In this document: positions 16,912-26,319 of the stretch, one piece after another | Layout of the letters: the number at the start of each line of letters is the position of its first letter | Position numbering within the stretch: position 1 is the first letter of the stretch | Assembly: GCF_014486695.1 (NCBI RefSeq) | Contig: NZ_JACTAB010000002.1 | Span: forward strand, 1 to 64,000 | Direction of reading: 5' to 3' | Length of the DNA stretch: 64,000 nucleotides | Origin: Flavobacterium buctense | GTDB lineage: Bacteria > Bacteroidota > Bacteroidia > Flavobacteriales > Flavobacteriaceae | Position numbers and translations under genes: made by a program | Notes under the pieces: generated by a model | Databases searched by the model: none | The model's input: the letters and a program-made list of their open reading frames with translations, nothing else | What the model was told of the DNA's origin: nothing

Positions 16912-19107
16912 TTATTTCATAAAACCACCACCGGATTGGTTTTTCTCGATATTGATTTCGGTGTTCTCTTTTTTCAAACTCAAATCTCCAAAGTTATAAG
17001 TCAGGGAAATTCTAAATGTTCTGGAGTCCTGTTTTTGATAAAACTTGGTTTCTAAATTGGTCGAAGAAACCAAAGCATTTACTTCATTTGTGTTGAAAAC
17101 ATCAAAACAATGTACTCCGATTTTTAGGTTTTTATTCATGAACTCTTTGTTGAATGAAATGTCAAACTGCTGAATCGGTTTGGTAATTTGATAAATTTCC
17201 CAAGTGCCTTTAGGTAAAATAAAATAAGACATCGAATTCTTGATTTCCCAAGGCAAAATAAATTGGGCTTGCGCCGAATAGTTCATGATAGGTTTGTTTT
17301 CAAAAGAAAAAGTATAGCCTTCCGTAGTAGTTTTGATGTAATTCACATTGAAGAAAATATAATTCATCTTATCCATATTGTTCATGCGCTTTTGAAATTC
17401 CTCTTTTCCTTTAAAGAAGTAATCTAAAGGAATAGGGAATGAGGCAAACAAACTCATCGTTTTTACTTTGTCAAACTGCTGGAATGTCTGATTGCTTACC
17501 AATTCTCCGGGCTCAGCGGTGAAAATAAAATTGTTTCGGTCGCGTGCGATAGTATAATTTCCACCCAAACTCACAAATTGGAATGCCGTAAGTTTTACTT
17601 CAAAATTATCAAAAAAGGCAGGGTCTAAAAAAGGATTTCCTTGCGAAGTGTTGTATTGGTCAAAGTTGGCAAAGTTATTTGGGTCCAAAACATTGTAATC
17701 CGCTTGTTGGATTTTCTTGGAATAGGAAGCCGATACATTCATGTTTTCATTGATTTCATACAAGGCACTCACATTCGGGAAAAAGTTAGTGTTTTTGAAA
17801 TTAACTTTGGTTTCATCACCTTCTTGAACCGCTATTCTGTCTACTTTATAATCTTCAAAACGGATTCCTGCTGTAAAATTGAACTTCTTAATTTTCTTTC
17901 TGGCTTCGACATAAAAAGCCAAATTAGTTTCGTCATAATCAAAATCTACTATCGAATTGGATGCAGTATTCAAATTATAAATTCCTTTGTCATTTACTTT
18001 GATATAATTGAATTTTCCTCCGGTATTGATAGAAAAATCCATTTTTTTGAAAGGAATGTTAAAGTCATATTTCAAATAATAATTGGCCAAATTAAAGTCG
18101 ATTTTACCATTAAAGAAAGTCGATTCGCCATTGTTCTGTCCGGTTGAAGTAGTGTTTGGGTTTCGATTAAAAAAGTTACTGTAAGCAGTAATATCAAATG
18201 TTCTTCCTAAAGTATCCAACTTGGTTCTGTATTGCAAACTCAACTCGTTCACGCTGTTTTTTGTTTTTGATAAGCCATTGTTGTCAAAGTCAATTCCGGT
18301 TCCGATAGTGCTGGCTTCACTTACAATTCGGTCATTCCCAAGATTTAAATTATAGTTGAAAAGTAAATTAGATTTGTCATTCAACTTATAATTAGTCCCG
18401 GTTCTAAAATAAAGATTACGATTGGTGAACTTAGCTAAATTTTTTTGGTACAAATGCTCATTTGGAGAAAAAGAGGTGAAGTTTTGATCAATTTCATTAT
18501 TGCTTTCACTGTCAATGTAATTGTAACCTAACATAGTTTGCCAACTCAAGTCTTTTACTTTTCCATTTAATAAAATCTGCGGACTTGGTTTTTGGTATTG
18601 GTTAAAGTTGTAATTCATATTGAAGCTGGCATTCAACCCTTTTTTGCGCTTGGTACTAGTTATAATATTAATAATAGAACCGCTGGCATCAGCATCAAAA
18701 GATGCTCCCGGATTGTAAATTAATTCTACCTTTTCAATAGCATTCGCCGGTAAAGTAGACAAATAGTTTTGTAAATCGTTACCGCTTAAGGAACTCGGAG
18801 CGCCATCAATATAAATGGTCACACCTTTACTGTTTAAGGTGATAGTTCCGGTTGGAGACGTAATAACACCGGGGATTTTCTTCACAGCTTCCAAACTGCT
18901 GCCACTATTTAACATGGCATTGTCTCTGATGTTGATGGTTGTTTTGTCGGATTCGACTTTGAGGTACTGTTTTTTGTTGCCGTAAACAGTAACTTCTTTT
19001 AATTCGTTTGGGTTTTCAGAAGTTTTTTTCTCTTCCGTTTTAGGCGTTTCTTGTGCGAAAAGCATACTCGTGACGAGTAAGCATAGGGAAATGCTTAGTG
19101 ATTTCAT
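16912..19107 (-). CDS. TonB-dependent receptor-like outer-membrane beta-barrel protein
   Basis: A 731-residue protein. The ATG at 19107 opens the signal peptide (MKSLSISLCLLVTSMLFA). An ATG 14 codons earlier adds a polar stretch. A plug domain follows (about 45-145: NELKEVTVYGN... SGSSLEAVKKIPGV... VTIYIDGAPSSL... PGASFDADASGSIINI), then a long barrel matching the 'outer membrane beta-barrel family' (OMP_b-brl_3). Unlike many Bacteroidetes receptors, no CarboxypepD_reg-like domain precedes the plug and no SusD partner is adjacent. The substrate is unknown. Confidence 0.9.
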   Translation of the reverse strand: MKSLSISLCLLVTSMLFAQETPKTEEKKTSENPNELKEVTVYGNKKQYLKVESDKTTINIRDNAMLNSGSSLEAVKKIPGVITSPTGTITLNSKGVTIYIDGAPSSLSGNDLQNYLSTLPANAIEKVELIYNPGASFDADASGSIINIITSTKRKKGLNASFNMNYNFNQYQKPSPQILLNGKVKDLSWQTMLGYNYIDSESNNEIDQNFTSFSPNEHLYQKNLAKFTNRNLYFRTGTNYKLNDKSNLLFNYNLNLGNDRIVSEASTIGTGIDFDNNGLSKTKNSVNELSLQYRTKLDTLGRTFDITAYSNFFNRNPNTTSTGQNNGESTFFNGKIDFNLANYYLKYDFNIPFKKMDFSINTGGKFNYIKVNDKGIYNLNTASNSIVDFDYDETNLAFYVEARKKIKKFNFTAGIRFEDYKVDRIAVQEGDETKVNFKNTNFFPNVSALYEINENMNVSASYSKKIQQADYNVLDPNNFANFDQYNTSQGNPFLDPAFFDNFEVKLTAFQFVSLGGNYTIARDRNNFIFTAEPGELVSNQTFQQFDKVKTMSLFASFPIPLDYFFKGKEEFQKRMNNMDKMNYIFFNVNYIKTTTEGYTFSFENKPIMNYSAQAQFILPWEIKNSMSYFILPKGTWEIYQITKPIQQFDISFNKEFMNKNLKIGVHCFDVFNTNEVNALVSSTNLETKFYQKQDSRTFRISLTYNFGDLSLKKENTEINIEKNQSGGGFMK

Positions 19108-19182
19108 TTGTGATTGATTTTTGATTGATGATTGTCTGTAAGACTTCAAATCAAAAAAAATGTTACACTAGCAAAATGAATT

Positions 19183-19317
19183 TTAGCAAATATTTTTTTG
19201 AGGCGCGATTGTTTGGGGTGTTTCAATAGAACAACGTCCGGGACCGCAACCCAATCTTTTTGGGCCACAAGAAGTGAGGAAATTTAAAAGAAGTAATAGT
19301 AATAGGAGTTTTTTCAT
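19183..19317 (-). CDS. Small lipoprotein, 44 residues
   Basis: A short gene whose ATG (19315-19317) overlaps the stop of the GH3 gene as TAATG, implying coupled translation. The product has a lipoprotein signal: MKK, eight leucines, then the lipobox LTSC with Cys17. It is followed by a short Cys/Pro/Gly-rich tail (GPKRLGCGPGRCS) ending NIC. There are three further cysteines. No family is recognised. The overlap, the clear lipobox and the strand support a real gene despite its size. Confidence 0.65.
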   Translation of the reverse strand: MKKLLLLLLLLNFLTSCGPKRLGCGPGRCSIETPQTIAPQKNIC

Positions 19318-20843
19318 TAGTAATTTACTTTGTGTTGCATTTGCATCAATTGTTCCAAATAATCCCTTTGGTTTGACAGTCTCGGTATTTTATGTTGACC
19401 GCCCAGTTTGTCATTTTCCTTGAGCCAATCATAGAATAAATTTTCTCGGGCAACATTGATTTTGAGTTCATTCAACGTCATGTTGTTGTAACGTTTGGCT
19501 TCATAATCGGAATTGACAGACTGAATATTTTCGTCTAATATTTTTTGGAACAAAGCCAAATCTTCCGGATGTTTTTTGAATTCAATCATCCATTCGTGCG
19601 CGCCTTTTTCTTTGTCGTGCATAAAAATCGGAGCCACGGTATAATCAATCACTTCGCAATGAAGCGTCGAACAAGTTTTCGCCAAAGCCAAATCGGTGTT
19701 TTCTATCATTAACTCTTCGCCAAAAACATTGATATGGTGCTTCGTTCTTCCGGAAACTCTGATTCTGTATGGATTTAAAGAAGTAAAACGAACTGTATCA
19801 CCAATCATATAACGCCAAAGTCCGGCATTGGTGGTAATCACTATTGCATAATTTTTGAACAATTCCACATCAGCTAAACGAACAATTTTTTGATTCGGTG
19901 TGCCAAAAGTATCCATCGGAATGAATTCGTAGAAAATCCCGTAATCCAACATCAACAACAAATCATTAGAATAATTCAAATCCTGAATGGCGAAAAAGCC
20001 TTCGGAAGCGTTGTAGATTTCGTAATATTTAAAATCGGACTTCGGTAAAATCTTTTTGTATTGCTCGCGATAAGGTTCAAAACTCACGCCGCCGTGGAAA
20101 TACACTTCCAAATTTGGCCACAATTCAAACATATTTTCTTTTCCGGATTCAGTTAAAATTCGGTTTAGTAACACCAACATCCAAGAAGGAACTCCGGCAA
20201 AACTGGTTACGTTTTCGGTTTTCGTTTCATTGATAATGGCGGTGAGTTTGCTTTCCCATTCGCTCATCAAAGAAATTTTGTTGCTTGGTGTACTGCTGAA
20301 TTCCGCCCACATCGGCATGTTTTCAATCAAAATTGCAGATAAATCGCCAAAGAAAGTATTGTTGTTTTCGTAAATCTGAGAACTGCCGCCAAGGCGCAAA
20401 CTTTTGCCTAAAAACATCTCGGAGTTTTCATTATTGTTCAAATACATGCACAACAAATCTTTGCTGGCTTTATAATGACAATCTTCTAAAGCTTCGTTAC
20501 TTACCGGGATAAATTTGCTTTTGGCGTTGGTGGTTCCGCTCGATTTGGCGAACCATTTAATGGGTGTGTTCCAAAAAATATTCTGATAACCTTTGCGCGT
20601 TTCTTCAATCATCGGCTCCAAATCTTCATAAGAAGAAACCGGAATTCGTTCGGCAAAAGTTTCATACGATTTAATGCTGTCGAAATCGTATTTTTTGCCT
20701 AAAACCGTTTCGTCACAATTCCGAATCAAATTCATCAACAACTCATTCTGCACTTCATGCGGATATTTCAGAAACAACTCAATCTGGTGAATGCGCTGTT
20801 TCAAAACCCATGATGCTATCGAATTGATGATTGGAAATGGCAT
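19317..20843 (-). CDS. GH3 auxin-responsive promoter family protein (acyl-adenylating)
   Basis: A 508-residue protein of the ANL adenylate-forming superfamily. In plants, GH3 enzymes join amino acids to hormone carboxylates. Here the ATP-binding loop SSGTTNAKSKFIP is at 101-113, YEIYNASEGFFA near 275 matches the second nucleotide motif, and the C-terminal subdomain (from about 375) is present. Length is somewhat shorter than plant GH3. Bacterial substrates are unknown. It follows the amidase gene by 9 bases and overlaps the small lipoprotein gene, so the three are probably one transcript. Confidence 0.92.
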   Translation of the reverse strand: MPFPIINSIASWVLKQRIHQIELFLKYPHEVQNELLMNLIRNCDETVLGKKYDFDSIKSYETFAERIPVSSYEDLEPMIEETRKGYQNIFWNTPIKWFAKSSGTTNAKSKFIPVSNEALEDCHYKASKDLLCMYLNNNENSEMFLGKSLRLGGSSQIYENNNTFFGDLSAILIENMPMWAEFSSTPSNKISLMSEWESKLTAIINETKTENVTSFAGVPSWMLVLLNRILTESGKENMFELWPNLEVYFHGGVSFEPYREQYKKILPKSDFKYYEIYNASEGFFAIQDLNYSNDLLLMLDYGIFYEFIPMDTFGTPNQKIVRLADVELFKNYAIVITTNAGLWRYMIGDTVRFTSLNPYRIRVSGRTKHHINVFGEELMIENTDLALAKTCSTLHCEVIDYTVAPIFMHDKEKGAHEWMIEFKKHPEDLALFQKILDENIQSVNSDYEAKRYNNMTLNELKINVARENLFYDWLKENDKLGGQHKIPRLSNQRDYLEQLMQMQHKVNY

Positions 20844-20852
20844 AATTTGGAT

Positions 20853-21467
20853 TTAGTGTTTCAAACCTATGATAAAATCTAAGATAGTTTTCGCGATTTT
20901 GGTTTGTCCATCTTCGTTGGTTAAATAGTCTTTATCACTTTTGTTTGAGATAAAACCCATTTCAACAATTACAGCCGGTACATCTGATTTTGTTAGAATC
21001 CAAAAAGGTGCTTTTTTTACACCGCGATTCTTTAAAGGAATGTTTTTAGTGAATTCTTCGCTTAGTTTAGTAGCCAATTCTTGAGATTGTAAAGCCGTAG
21101 TGGATTTCTCAGAATAAAACGTTTCAATTCCTTTTGTGGTGGTGTTTTTGTTCGAATTCGTATGAAGCGAAATAACCAAATCAGGTTTGATTTTATTAAT
21201 AAAGTCGGTTTTTTCTTGTAATGTCAAATAATTGTCATCGGTTCTGGTGATATGAATTTTTATATCAGCATCGGTATTCATTGACTGAATTTTTTTAGTA
21301 ACCTCGGCAACAATTGATTTTTCAAGAACATCTTCATGAGTTGCGCCTAAATCATGTCCGCCATGACCGGCATCAATTACTACGTTAATTTCTTTTTTCT
21401 CAGCAGAGATAAAAGATAGTGTTACAAATGCAAAAACCAATAAGGCAACTTTCATTAGGTTTTTCAT
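20853..21467 (-). CDS. N-acetylmuramoyl-L-alanine amidase (Amidase_3)
   Basis: A 204-residue periplasmic zinc amidase that cleaves the bond between muramic acid and the stem peptide. It has a signal peptide (MKNLMKVALLVFAFVTLSFISA). The catalytic set is visible: zinc ligands His35 (DAGHGGHD), Glu49 (VLEKS) and His102 (SLHTNSN), and catalytic Glu169 (VIVEMGF). It is a minimal single-domain amidase without a cell-wall-binding module. It is first in the amidase-GH3-lipoprotein run and divergent from DUF2797. Confidence 0.94.
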   Translation of the reverse strand: MKNLMKVALLVFAFVTLSFISAEKKEINVVIDAGHGGHDLGATHEDVLEKSIVAEVTKKIQSMNTDADIKIHITRTDDNYLTLQEKTDFINKIKPDLVISLHTNSNKNTTTKGIETFYSEKSTTALQSQELATKLSEEFTKNIPLKNRGVKKAPFWILTKSDVPAVIVEMGFISNKSDKDYLTNEDGQTKIAKTILDFIIGLKH

Positions 21468-21552
21468 AGAAAATAAGATTGGGTTAGACGTAAAATGATA
21501 ACGCTAATATACTAACTTTATTATATTTTTATCCAAAAAACAGAACAGTAGT

Positions 21553-22347
21553 ATGACATACGAAGGTGTATTAACCAAAATGCAAACCGAATTCTCTAAT
21601 CCAATCCAGTATTATCTGGTGTTTGAGAACAGTTTTTTGAGTCTGAATCAATTGTTAGACAAATCGTTGGAAATTTCTTTTCAAGGTTATCAATGTTTGA
21701 ATTGCGGTAAAAAGAAAAAGATTTTCCGCCAAGGATTTTGCTACGATTGCTTTATGAGTTCAGCTGCAGCCGGCGATTGGATTATGAAACCCGAATTGAG
21801 TACGGCGCATTTAGACATTGAAGATCGCGATTTAGAATATGAAAAGAAAGTGCAATTGCAACCGCATATTGTTTATTTGGCGTTATCGAGCGAAATCAAA
21901 GTTGGTGTAACTCGAAATACCCAAGTACCAACGCGTTGGATTGACCAAGGCGCCGTTCAAGCCATTCCAATTGTAGAAGTACCGAATCGCTATTTGGCGG
22001 GCATTACCGAAGTCGCTTTAAAAAACCATTATGCCGACAAAACCAATTGGCAAAAAATGCTCAAAAACGATGTGCCCGAAGTAGATTTAATGGCGGAAAG
22101 ATTAAAACTGGAGAATTTAATTCCAACAGAAGTGCAAGAATTTTTTAATCCGAATAAAGAAGATTTATACCAATTACATTATCCGGTGCTGCAATATCCG
22201 AGTAAAGTGACTAGTTTGAGTTTAGACAAATCACCCAATTTCACCGGAAAACTAACCGGTATCAAAGGACAATATTTGATGTTTGAAGACGGAACGGTTT
22301 TTAATGTCCGAACCTTTGAAGGTTATGTGGTTAAGATAAACGTTTAA
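21553..22347 (+). CDS. DUF2797 domain-containing protein
   Basis: A 264-residue protein of the DUF2797 family, function unknown. A treble-clef-like zinc site is evident from Cys48, Cys51, Cys63 and Cys66 (CLNCGKKKKIFRQGFCYDC). The following half contains YLALSSEIKVGVTRNTQVPTRW, which resembles the GIY-YIG-like core described in this family. That could suggest nuclease ancestry, but I cannot confirm an active site. Monocistronic: divergent from the amidase gene and ended by a symmetric terminator. Confidence 0.85.
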   Translation: MTYEGVLTKMQTEFSNPIQYYLVFENSFLSLNQLLDKSLEISFQGYQCLNCGKKKKIFRQGFCYDCFMSSAAAGDWIMKPELSTAHLDIEDRDLEYEKKVQLQPHIVYLALSSEIKVGVTRNTQVPTRWIDQGAVQAIPIVEVPNRYLAGITEVALKNHYADKTNWQKMLKNDVPEVDLMAERLKLENLIPTEVQEFFNPNKEDLYQLHYPVLQYPSKVTSLSLDKSPNFTGKLTGIKGQYLMFEDGTVFNVRTFEGYVVKINV

Positions 22348-22351
22348 ATAA

Positions 22352-22382
22352 AAACCCTTTCAGTTACGAAAGGGTTTCTTTT
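22352..22382. terminator. Bidirectional terminator between DUF2797 and AsmA genes
   Basis: A 10-bp stem AAACCCTTTC/GAAAGGGTTT (22352-22361 with 22368-22377) with a 6-base loop is followed by CTTTTTATTTT and preceded by an A-rich stretch. It serves both convergent genes. Confidence 0.86.
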
Positions 22383-25003
22383 TATTTTGATGGAGTTGGC
22401 GTCGGAGTTGTTGTTTCTGTTTTTGGCGCTGTTTTTTTCTTCTTTTTCAACAAACCGTTCAGTAAGTCATTTGCTTTAGTTTTCACATCTGTTTTCACGT
22501 CGGTTTTAGTCGTATCGGTTTTGGGTTTGGTAGCATTTGAAATCACATTATTTAACGCATCTCTTCCACCCGAAACCAATTTGTCTTTTTGTTGTTTCAC
22601 CAAATTATTGACTAAAGTTGTGGTCGCTTGTTTGACATCGGTAGTTACATTCGGATTTTTGAAATTCCCCGTAAGTAGGGCATTTATCGGAATCGTTTCA
22701 AATTTCTTAGCATCTGCAGGCGTCAGTTTTCCGATTAAATTATTAATATCGGTACCCAAATATTTTGCTGGAACGTCCAATTTCACTTTGTAATTCATCA
22801 ATTGGTCAAAACCATGTGTTCCGCCGATTGTAGCCTTAATATCTTGGTATTTTATATCGAAAGGTTTTACGTTGACTTTTCCGTCTTTGAAGGTTAAAGC
22901 GGCTTTTAAATCATTCAGGTTTAATTTGGTCAAATCTACAAAGCCTAACTTGCTATCCAAAGCAGTCAACAACGTCGAATTGCTTGAATTTACTGTAGTC
23001 GAAAGCAATTGTCCCAATAAATCTCCAGTGATGCTTTTCAAATCAGGTGTCATTTCTTTGGCATCTAAATTTCCGGACAATTTGATTTTAGAATTCAATT
23101 TTCCGTTAATGACTCCCGCTATGGGTGCAATTTTACTCATCATGTCAAGTTGGGTAAACGTTTGTTGAATATCAACGCCGTTTAATCCTAAATCCATGTT
23201 GAATTTGGGTGTTTTTTCTTTGGTAGAAACATCACCGTTAAACGCAATTGAACCACCAAAAATATCGGTTTTGCCGTTTTCTAAAGTCGCTTTTTGATCG
23301 TTGATAATCACTTTCCCGGAAACATTTTTCAGCACCAAATTGTCATACAAAACCGTGTTGGCTTTCGCTGTTAACGAACAATTCAAAAACGCAGGTATTT
23401 TCATTGGCTCACTGGCTTTAGCGTCTTTCGCCGTTTCAGTTCCGGTAGTCATGAAATCACTTACCGCCAATTGATTTGAATTCAGATTGAAGTTGCCTTT
23501 CAGTTCTTGGTTTTTGAAGATAAAACCGTAGAAATTTTCTAAAACACCGGTTACGGCTAAATCGGTTTTGCCGGTGGTAGCATTGAATTGTTTTAAATTC
23601 ACCCGACTTGGATCAAAAGAAACCAAAGCCCGACTAATTTTCATCGTTTTGCCGTTTTCATCGGTATAGTTGAACCCGGTTAAATCCATCGTTCCCGCAT
23701 TTTTGATTCGGGCATAATCGCTTTTTTCTACGGATTGCATGTCGAATTCCGTTTTCACATCGGCTTTTAAAACTCCGGTCAACGGTTTGTCTAATTTCAC
23801 CGGATACGCTTTGGTGGCATTGGCCAAATTAATGGTGCCTTTGAGTTCGGCATTGACCAAGGCATTTTCGGCTATGTTTTTAATATTCGCTTTCGCATTA
23901 AACACATCTTGGTCGATTTGGAAAGAGAGTTTGTCTAAATTCACATAAGTATCGTTCATCAAACCGGTTTCGTTGATGATTTTGGTATCGATGATGATAT
24001 TTTGAACCGATTTCGGCAAGTTCGGATATTGGAACGAAGCATTATTGGAAGCAATATCGATATTGAATTTCGGAACAGTCGTGTCGGTTAATTTTCCTTT
24101 GGCAAAACCTTTTACGGTAAAATCGCCACTGGTTTTCACGTCTTTCAAATTACTCGAATATTGCGCCGGAATCAAGCCCAAAAAGTTTTTAAAAGATGAA
24201 GTCGGCGTTTGAAAAGTCAAATCATACACTTGTCCGTCGTCCGTCATTTGGATAAATCCGTCAAATTTCAGTGGCAATTCGTTGATTTTCGCTTCGTTTT
24301 TCTTAAACGTATATTTACTTTGGTCTAAATCAATTCCGAGAACAGCATCCAAAGAAACTGCTACGTTGTTCATGTAGTTGACTTTGTCCATATCGAGTGA
24401 AACTTTGGTGGTAGTTTTGGTTGCCAAATCCAATTTAGAAGCCGCAAAATCGCCTGTTCCTTCGTGATTGATACTGTCTAAAACCATTTTGATTTTGGAC
24501 TTCTCATCGTAATATTTGAACTTAAAATTTTCTACCGAATATTCTTTTATGGTTAAGGAAAGCGGTTTGCTTTTACCATCATCAGCTTTTTTTTCTTCTT
24601 TTAAAGCGATGTCGAAATTGCCAACTCCATCTTTGTTGAAAATAATGTTGATCAATCCGTTTTTCGAATCGATGCCGTCAATTTGCATCGGTTCGTTTTC
24701 GCCGTTGAACAATTGCCCAATGGACATTTTCAGATTTAATTCTTCAAAAGTCACTAAAGTATCACCTTCAAATGGCGCTTTGTTGATGATAGAGAGTTTT
24801 TCAATATTGACACTCGCATTCGGGAAGTTTTTGAACAAGCTTAAATCGGCATCGGCGAAAGCTACTTTGGCATCGACTTTTTCATTGATAGCCGTTAAAA
24901 TTTTAGCTTTGATTTGGTCTTTAAAGAAATACGGAATGGCAAAAGCGGAAACCACTAATAGCAACAAAACAATTCCGACAATTTTCAGGATTTTCTTTAA
25001 CAT
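22382..25003 (-). CDS. AsmA family protein
   Basis: An 873-residue inner-membrane-anchored protein with one N-terminal transmembrane helix (about 7-26). A long beta-rich periplasmic part follows, with repeated 'NGNLKIS/DVKTSGDF'-like strands and an AsmA C-terminal region at about 600-790 (GVINGKLNSKIKLSGN...). AsmA/TamB-like proteins are thought to form grooves that move phospholipids to the outer membrane. The tail (about 800-873) is a low-complexity Lys/Thr/Pro stretch. Monocistronic, convergent with DUF2797. Confidence 0.9.
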   Translation of the reverse strand: MLKKILKIVGIVLLLLVVSAFAIPYFFKDQIKAKILTAINEKVDAKVAFADADLSLFKNFPNASVNIEKLSIINKAPFEGDTLVTFEELNLKMSIGQLFNGENEPMQIDGIDSKNGLINIIFNKDGVGNFDIALKEEKKADDGKSKPLSLTIKEYSVENFKFKYYDEKSKIKMVLDSINHEGTGDFAASKLDLATKTTTKVSLDMDKVNYMNNVAVSLDAVLGIDLDQSKYTFKKNEAKINELPLKFDGFIQMTDDGQVYDLTFQTPTSSFKNFLGLIPAQYSSNLKDVKTSGDFTVKGFAKGKLTDTTVPKFNIDIASNNASFQYPNLPKSVQNIIIDTKIINETGLMNDTYVNLDKLSFQIDQDVFNAKANIKNIAENALVNAELKGTINLANATKAYPVKLDKPLTGVLKADVKTEFDMQSVEKSDYARIKNAGTMDLTGFNYTDENGKTMKISRALVSFDPSRVNLKQFNATTGKTDLAVTGVLENFYGFIFKNQELKGNFNLNSNQLAVSDFMTTGTETAKDAKASEPMKIPAFLNCSLTAKANTVLYDNLVLKNVSGKVIINDQKATLENGKTDIFGGSIAFNGDVSTKEKTPKFNMDLGLNGVDIQQTFTQLDMMSKIAPIAGVINGKLNSKIKLSGNLDAKEMTPDLKSITGDLLGQLLSTTVNSSNSTLLTALDSKLGFVDLTKLNLNDLKAALTFKDGKVNVKPFDIKYQDIKATIGGTHGFDQLMNYKVKLDVPAKYLGTDINNLIGKLTPADAKKFETIPINALLTGNFKNPNVTTDVKQATTTLVNNLVKQQKDKLVSGGRDALNNVISNATKPKTDTTKTDVKTDVKTKANDLLNGLLKKKKKTAPKTETTTPTPTPSK

Positions 25004-25181
25004 GATGTGATAGATTTAGTTACGCATTGGCTAAACAAAAATAATGCCTTTTCGGCACAAAGCGGTTACTATTTAAAGAAGTTTTATGATTTTGGGTCAA
25101 ATGAATTGTTGAGAAATTGTTATTAACAGTCGGTTGGTTTTTGCCGTTATTCTGAAATAGTTTTAGTTAATTTGTGCTTCT

Positions 25182-26315
25182 ATGAACAAGCAGCATCAAG
25201 TCATTTTATCATTGGGCACCAACCAAGGCAACCGTCTCGAAAATATTGAGCGTTGTATCGCTGATTTGCACAAGGAAGTTGGCACCATAATCCGAGTTTC
25301 TAAACTTTATGAAACGCCTTCATGGGGTTTTGAAAGCCACTCGTTTTACAATTGTGCTTTGGTGATGAATACGAACAAATCGGCGCATCAGGTTTTGGAA
25401 GAAGTTTTGTTGCTCGAAGAAGCTTTGGGAAGAGTTCGCGAAGAGGTAGCCGGTTACCAAGCCCGAATAATAGACATTGATGTGATTGCTTTTGACGAAG
25501 AAATCATCGCCTCCGAAAAGCTGCAAGTACCACATCCTGAAATGCAGAATCGCTTGTTTGTGTTGTTGCCGATGAAGGATTTGAATCTCGATTGGCGTCA
25601 TCCTATTTTGCAGAAATATTTACACGAATTGTTGGTGTTGTCCGAAGATAAAAGCAATTGTAAAGTGGTTCAAACTTTGGAAACGCCAATTGCTAATATT
25701 AAATTAGACCATTTTAATTACATTGCCATCGAAGGTAATATAGGTGCCGGAAAAACGACTTTAACCAACAAATTAGCGGAAGATTTTAATGCCAAAACTG
25801 TATTGGAACGCTTTGCGGACAATCCTTTTTTGCCAAAATTTTATGAAGATCAAAACCGGTATGCGTTTCCGTTAGAGATGTCTTTTTTGGCCGATAGGTA
25901 TCAGCAAATTTCCGATGATTTGGCGCAATTCGATTTGTTCAAGGATTTTATCGTAGCGGATTACCATATTTTCAAATCATTGATTTTTGCCAAAGTAACT
26001 TTAGCCGAGGATGAGTTTCGTTTGTATAAAACAATGTTCGATATCATCTATAAAGAAATGCCGAAGCCCGATTTGTATATTTATTTGTATCAAAGTACCG
26101 ATAGACTTTTAGACAATATCAAAACAAGAGGAAGAAGCTACGAACAAGAAATTCCGGCGGAATATTTAGAGAAAATCAACAATGGTTATTTAGATTACAT
26201 AAAATCACAAAAGGATTTAAATATTTTAATTATTGATGTGACCAATAGAGATTTTCTGAACCATCAGGAGGACTATATTTTTATTTTAGAAGAAATAAAA
26301 AATAAAATACAGTAA
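25182..26315 (+). CDS. folK: Fusion: HPPK (FolK) with deoxynucleoside kinase
   Basis: A 377-residue bifunctional protein. Residues about 5-155 are 6-hydroxymethyl-7,8-dihydropterin pyrophosphokinase (folate pathway), with LSLGTNQGNR, YETPSWGF and RIIDIDVIAFD. Residues about 175-377 are a deoxynucleoside kinase with P-loop EGNIGAGKTT (184-193), the ERF motif in VLERFADNPFLP, and the lid region RGRSYEQEIP. Together they join folate synthesis with nucleoside salvage, which meet at thymidylate. Fusions of this kind are known in Bacteroidetes. A weak promoter (TTG-N23-TTAATTTG, 25141-25174) precedes it. Confidence 0.93.
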   Translation: MNKQHQVILSLGTNQGNRLENIERCIADLHKEVGTIIRVSKLYETPSWGFESHSFYNCALVMNTNKSAHQVLEEVLLLEEALGRVREEVAGYQARIIDIDVIAFDEEIIASEKLQVPHPEMQNRLFVLLPMKDLNLDWRHPILQKYLHELLVLSEDKSNCKVVQTLETPIANIKLDHFNYIAIEGNIGAGKTTLTNKLAEDFNAKTVLERFADNPFLPKFYEDQNRYAFPLEMSFLADRYQQISDDLAQFDLFKDFIVADYHIFKSLIFAKVTLAEDEFRLYKTMFDIIYKEMPKPDLYIYLYQSTDRLLDNIKTRGRSYEQEIPAEYLEKINNGYLDYIKSQKDLNILIIDVTNRDFLNHQEDYIFILEEIKNKIQ

Positions 26316-26319
26316 GTTT

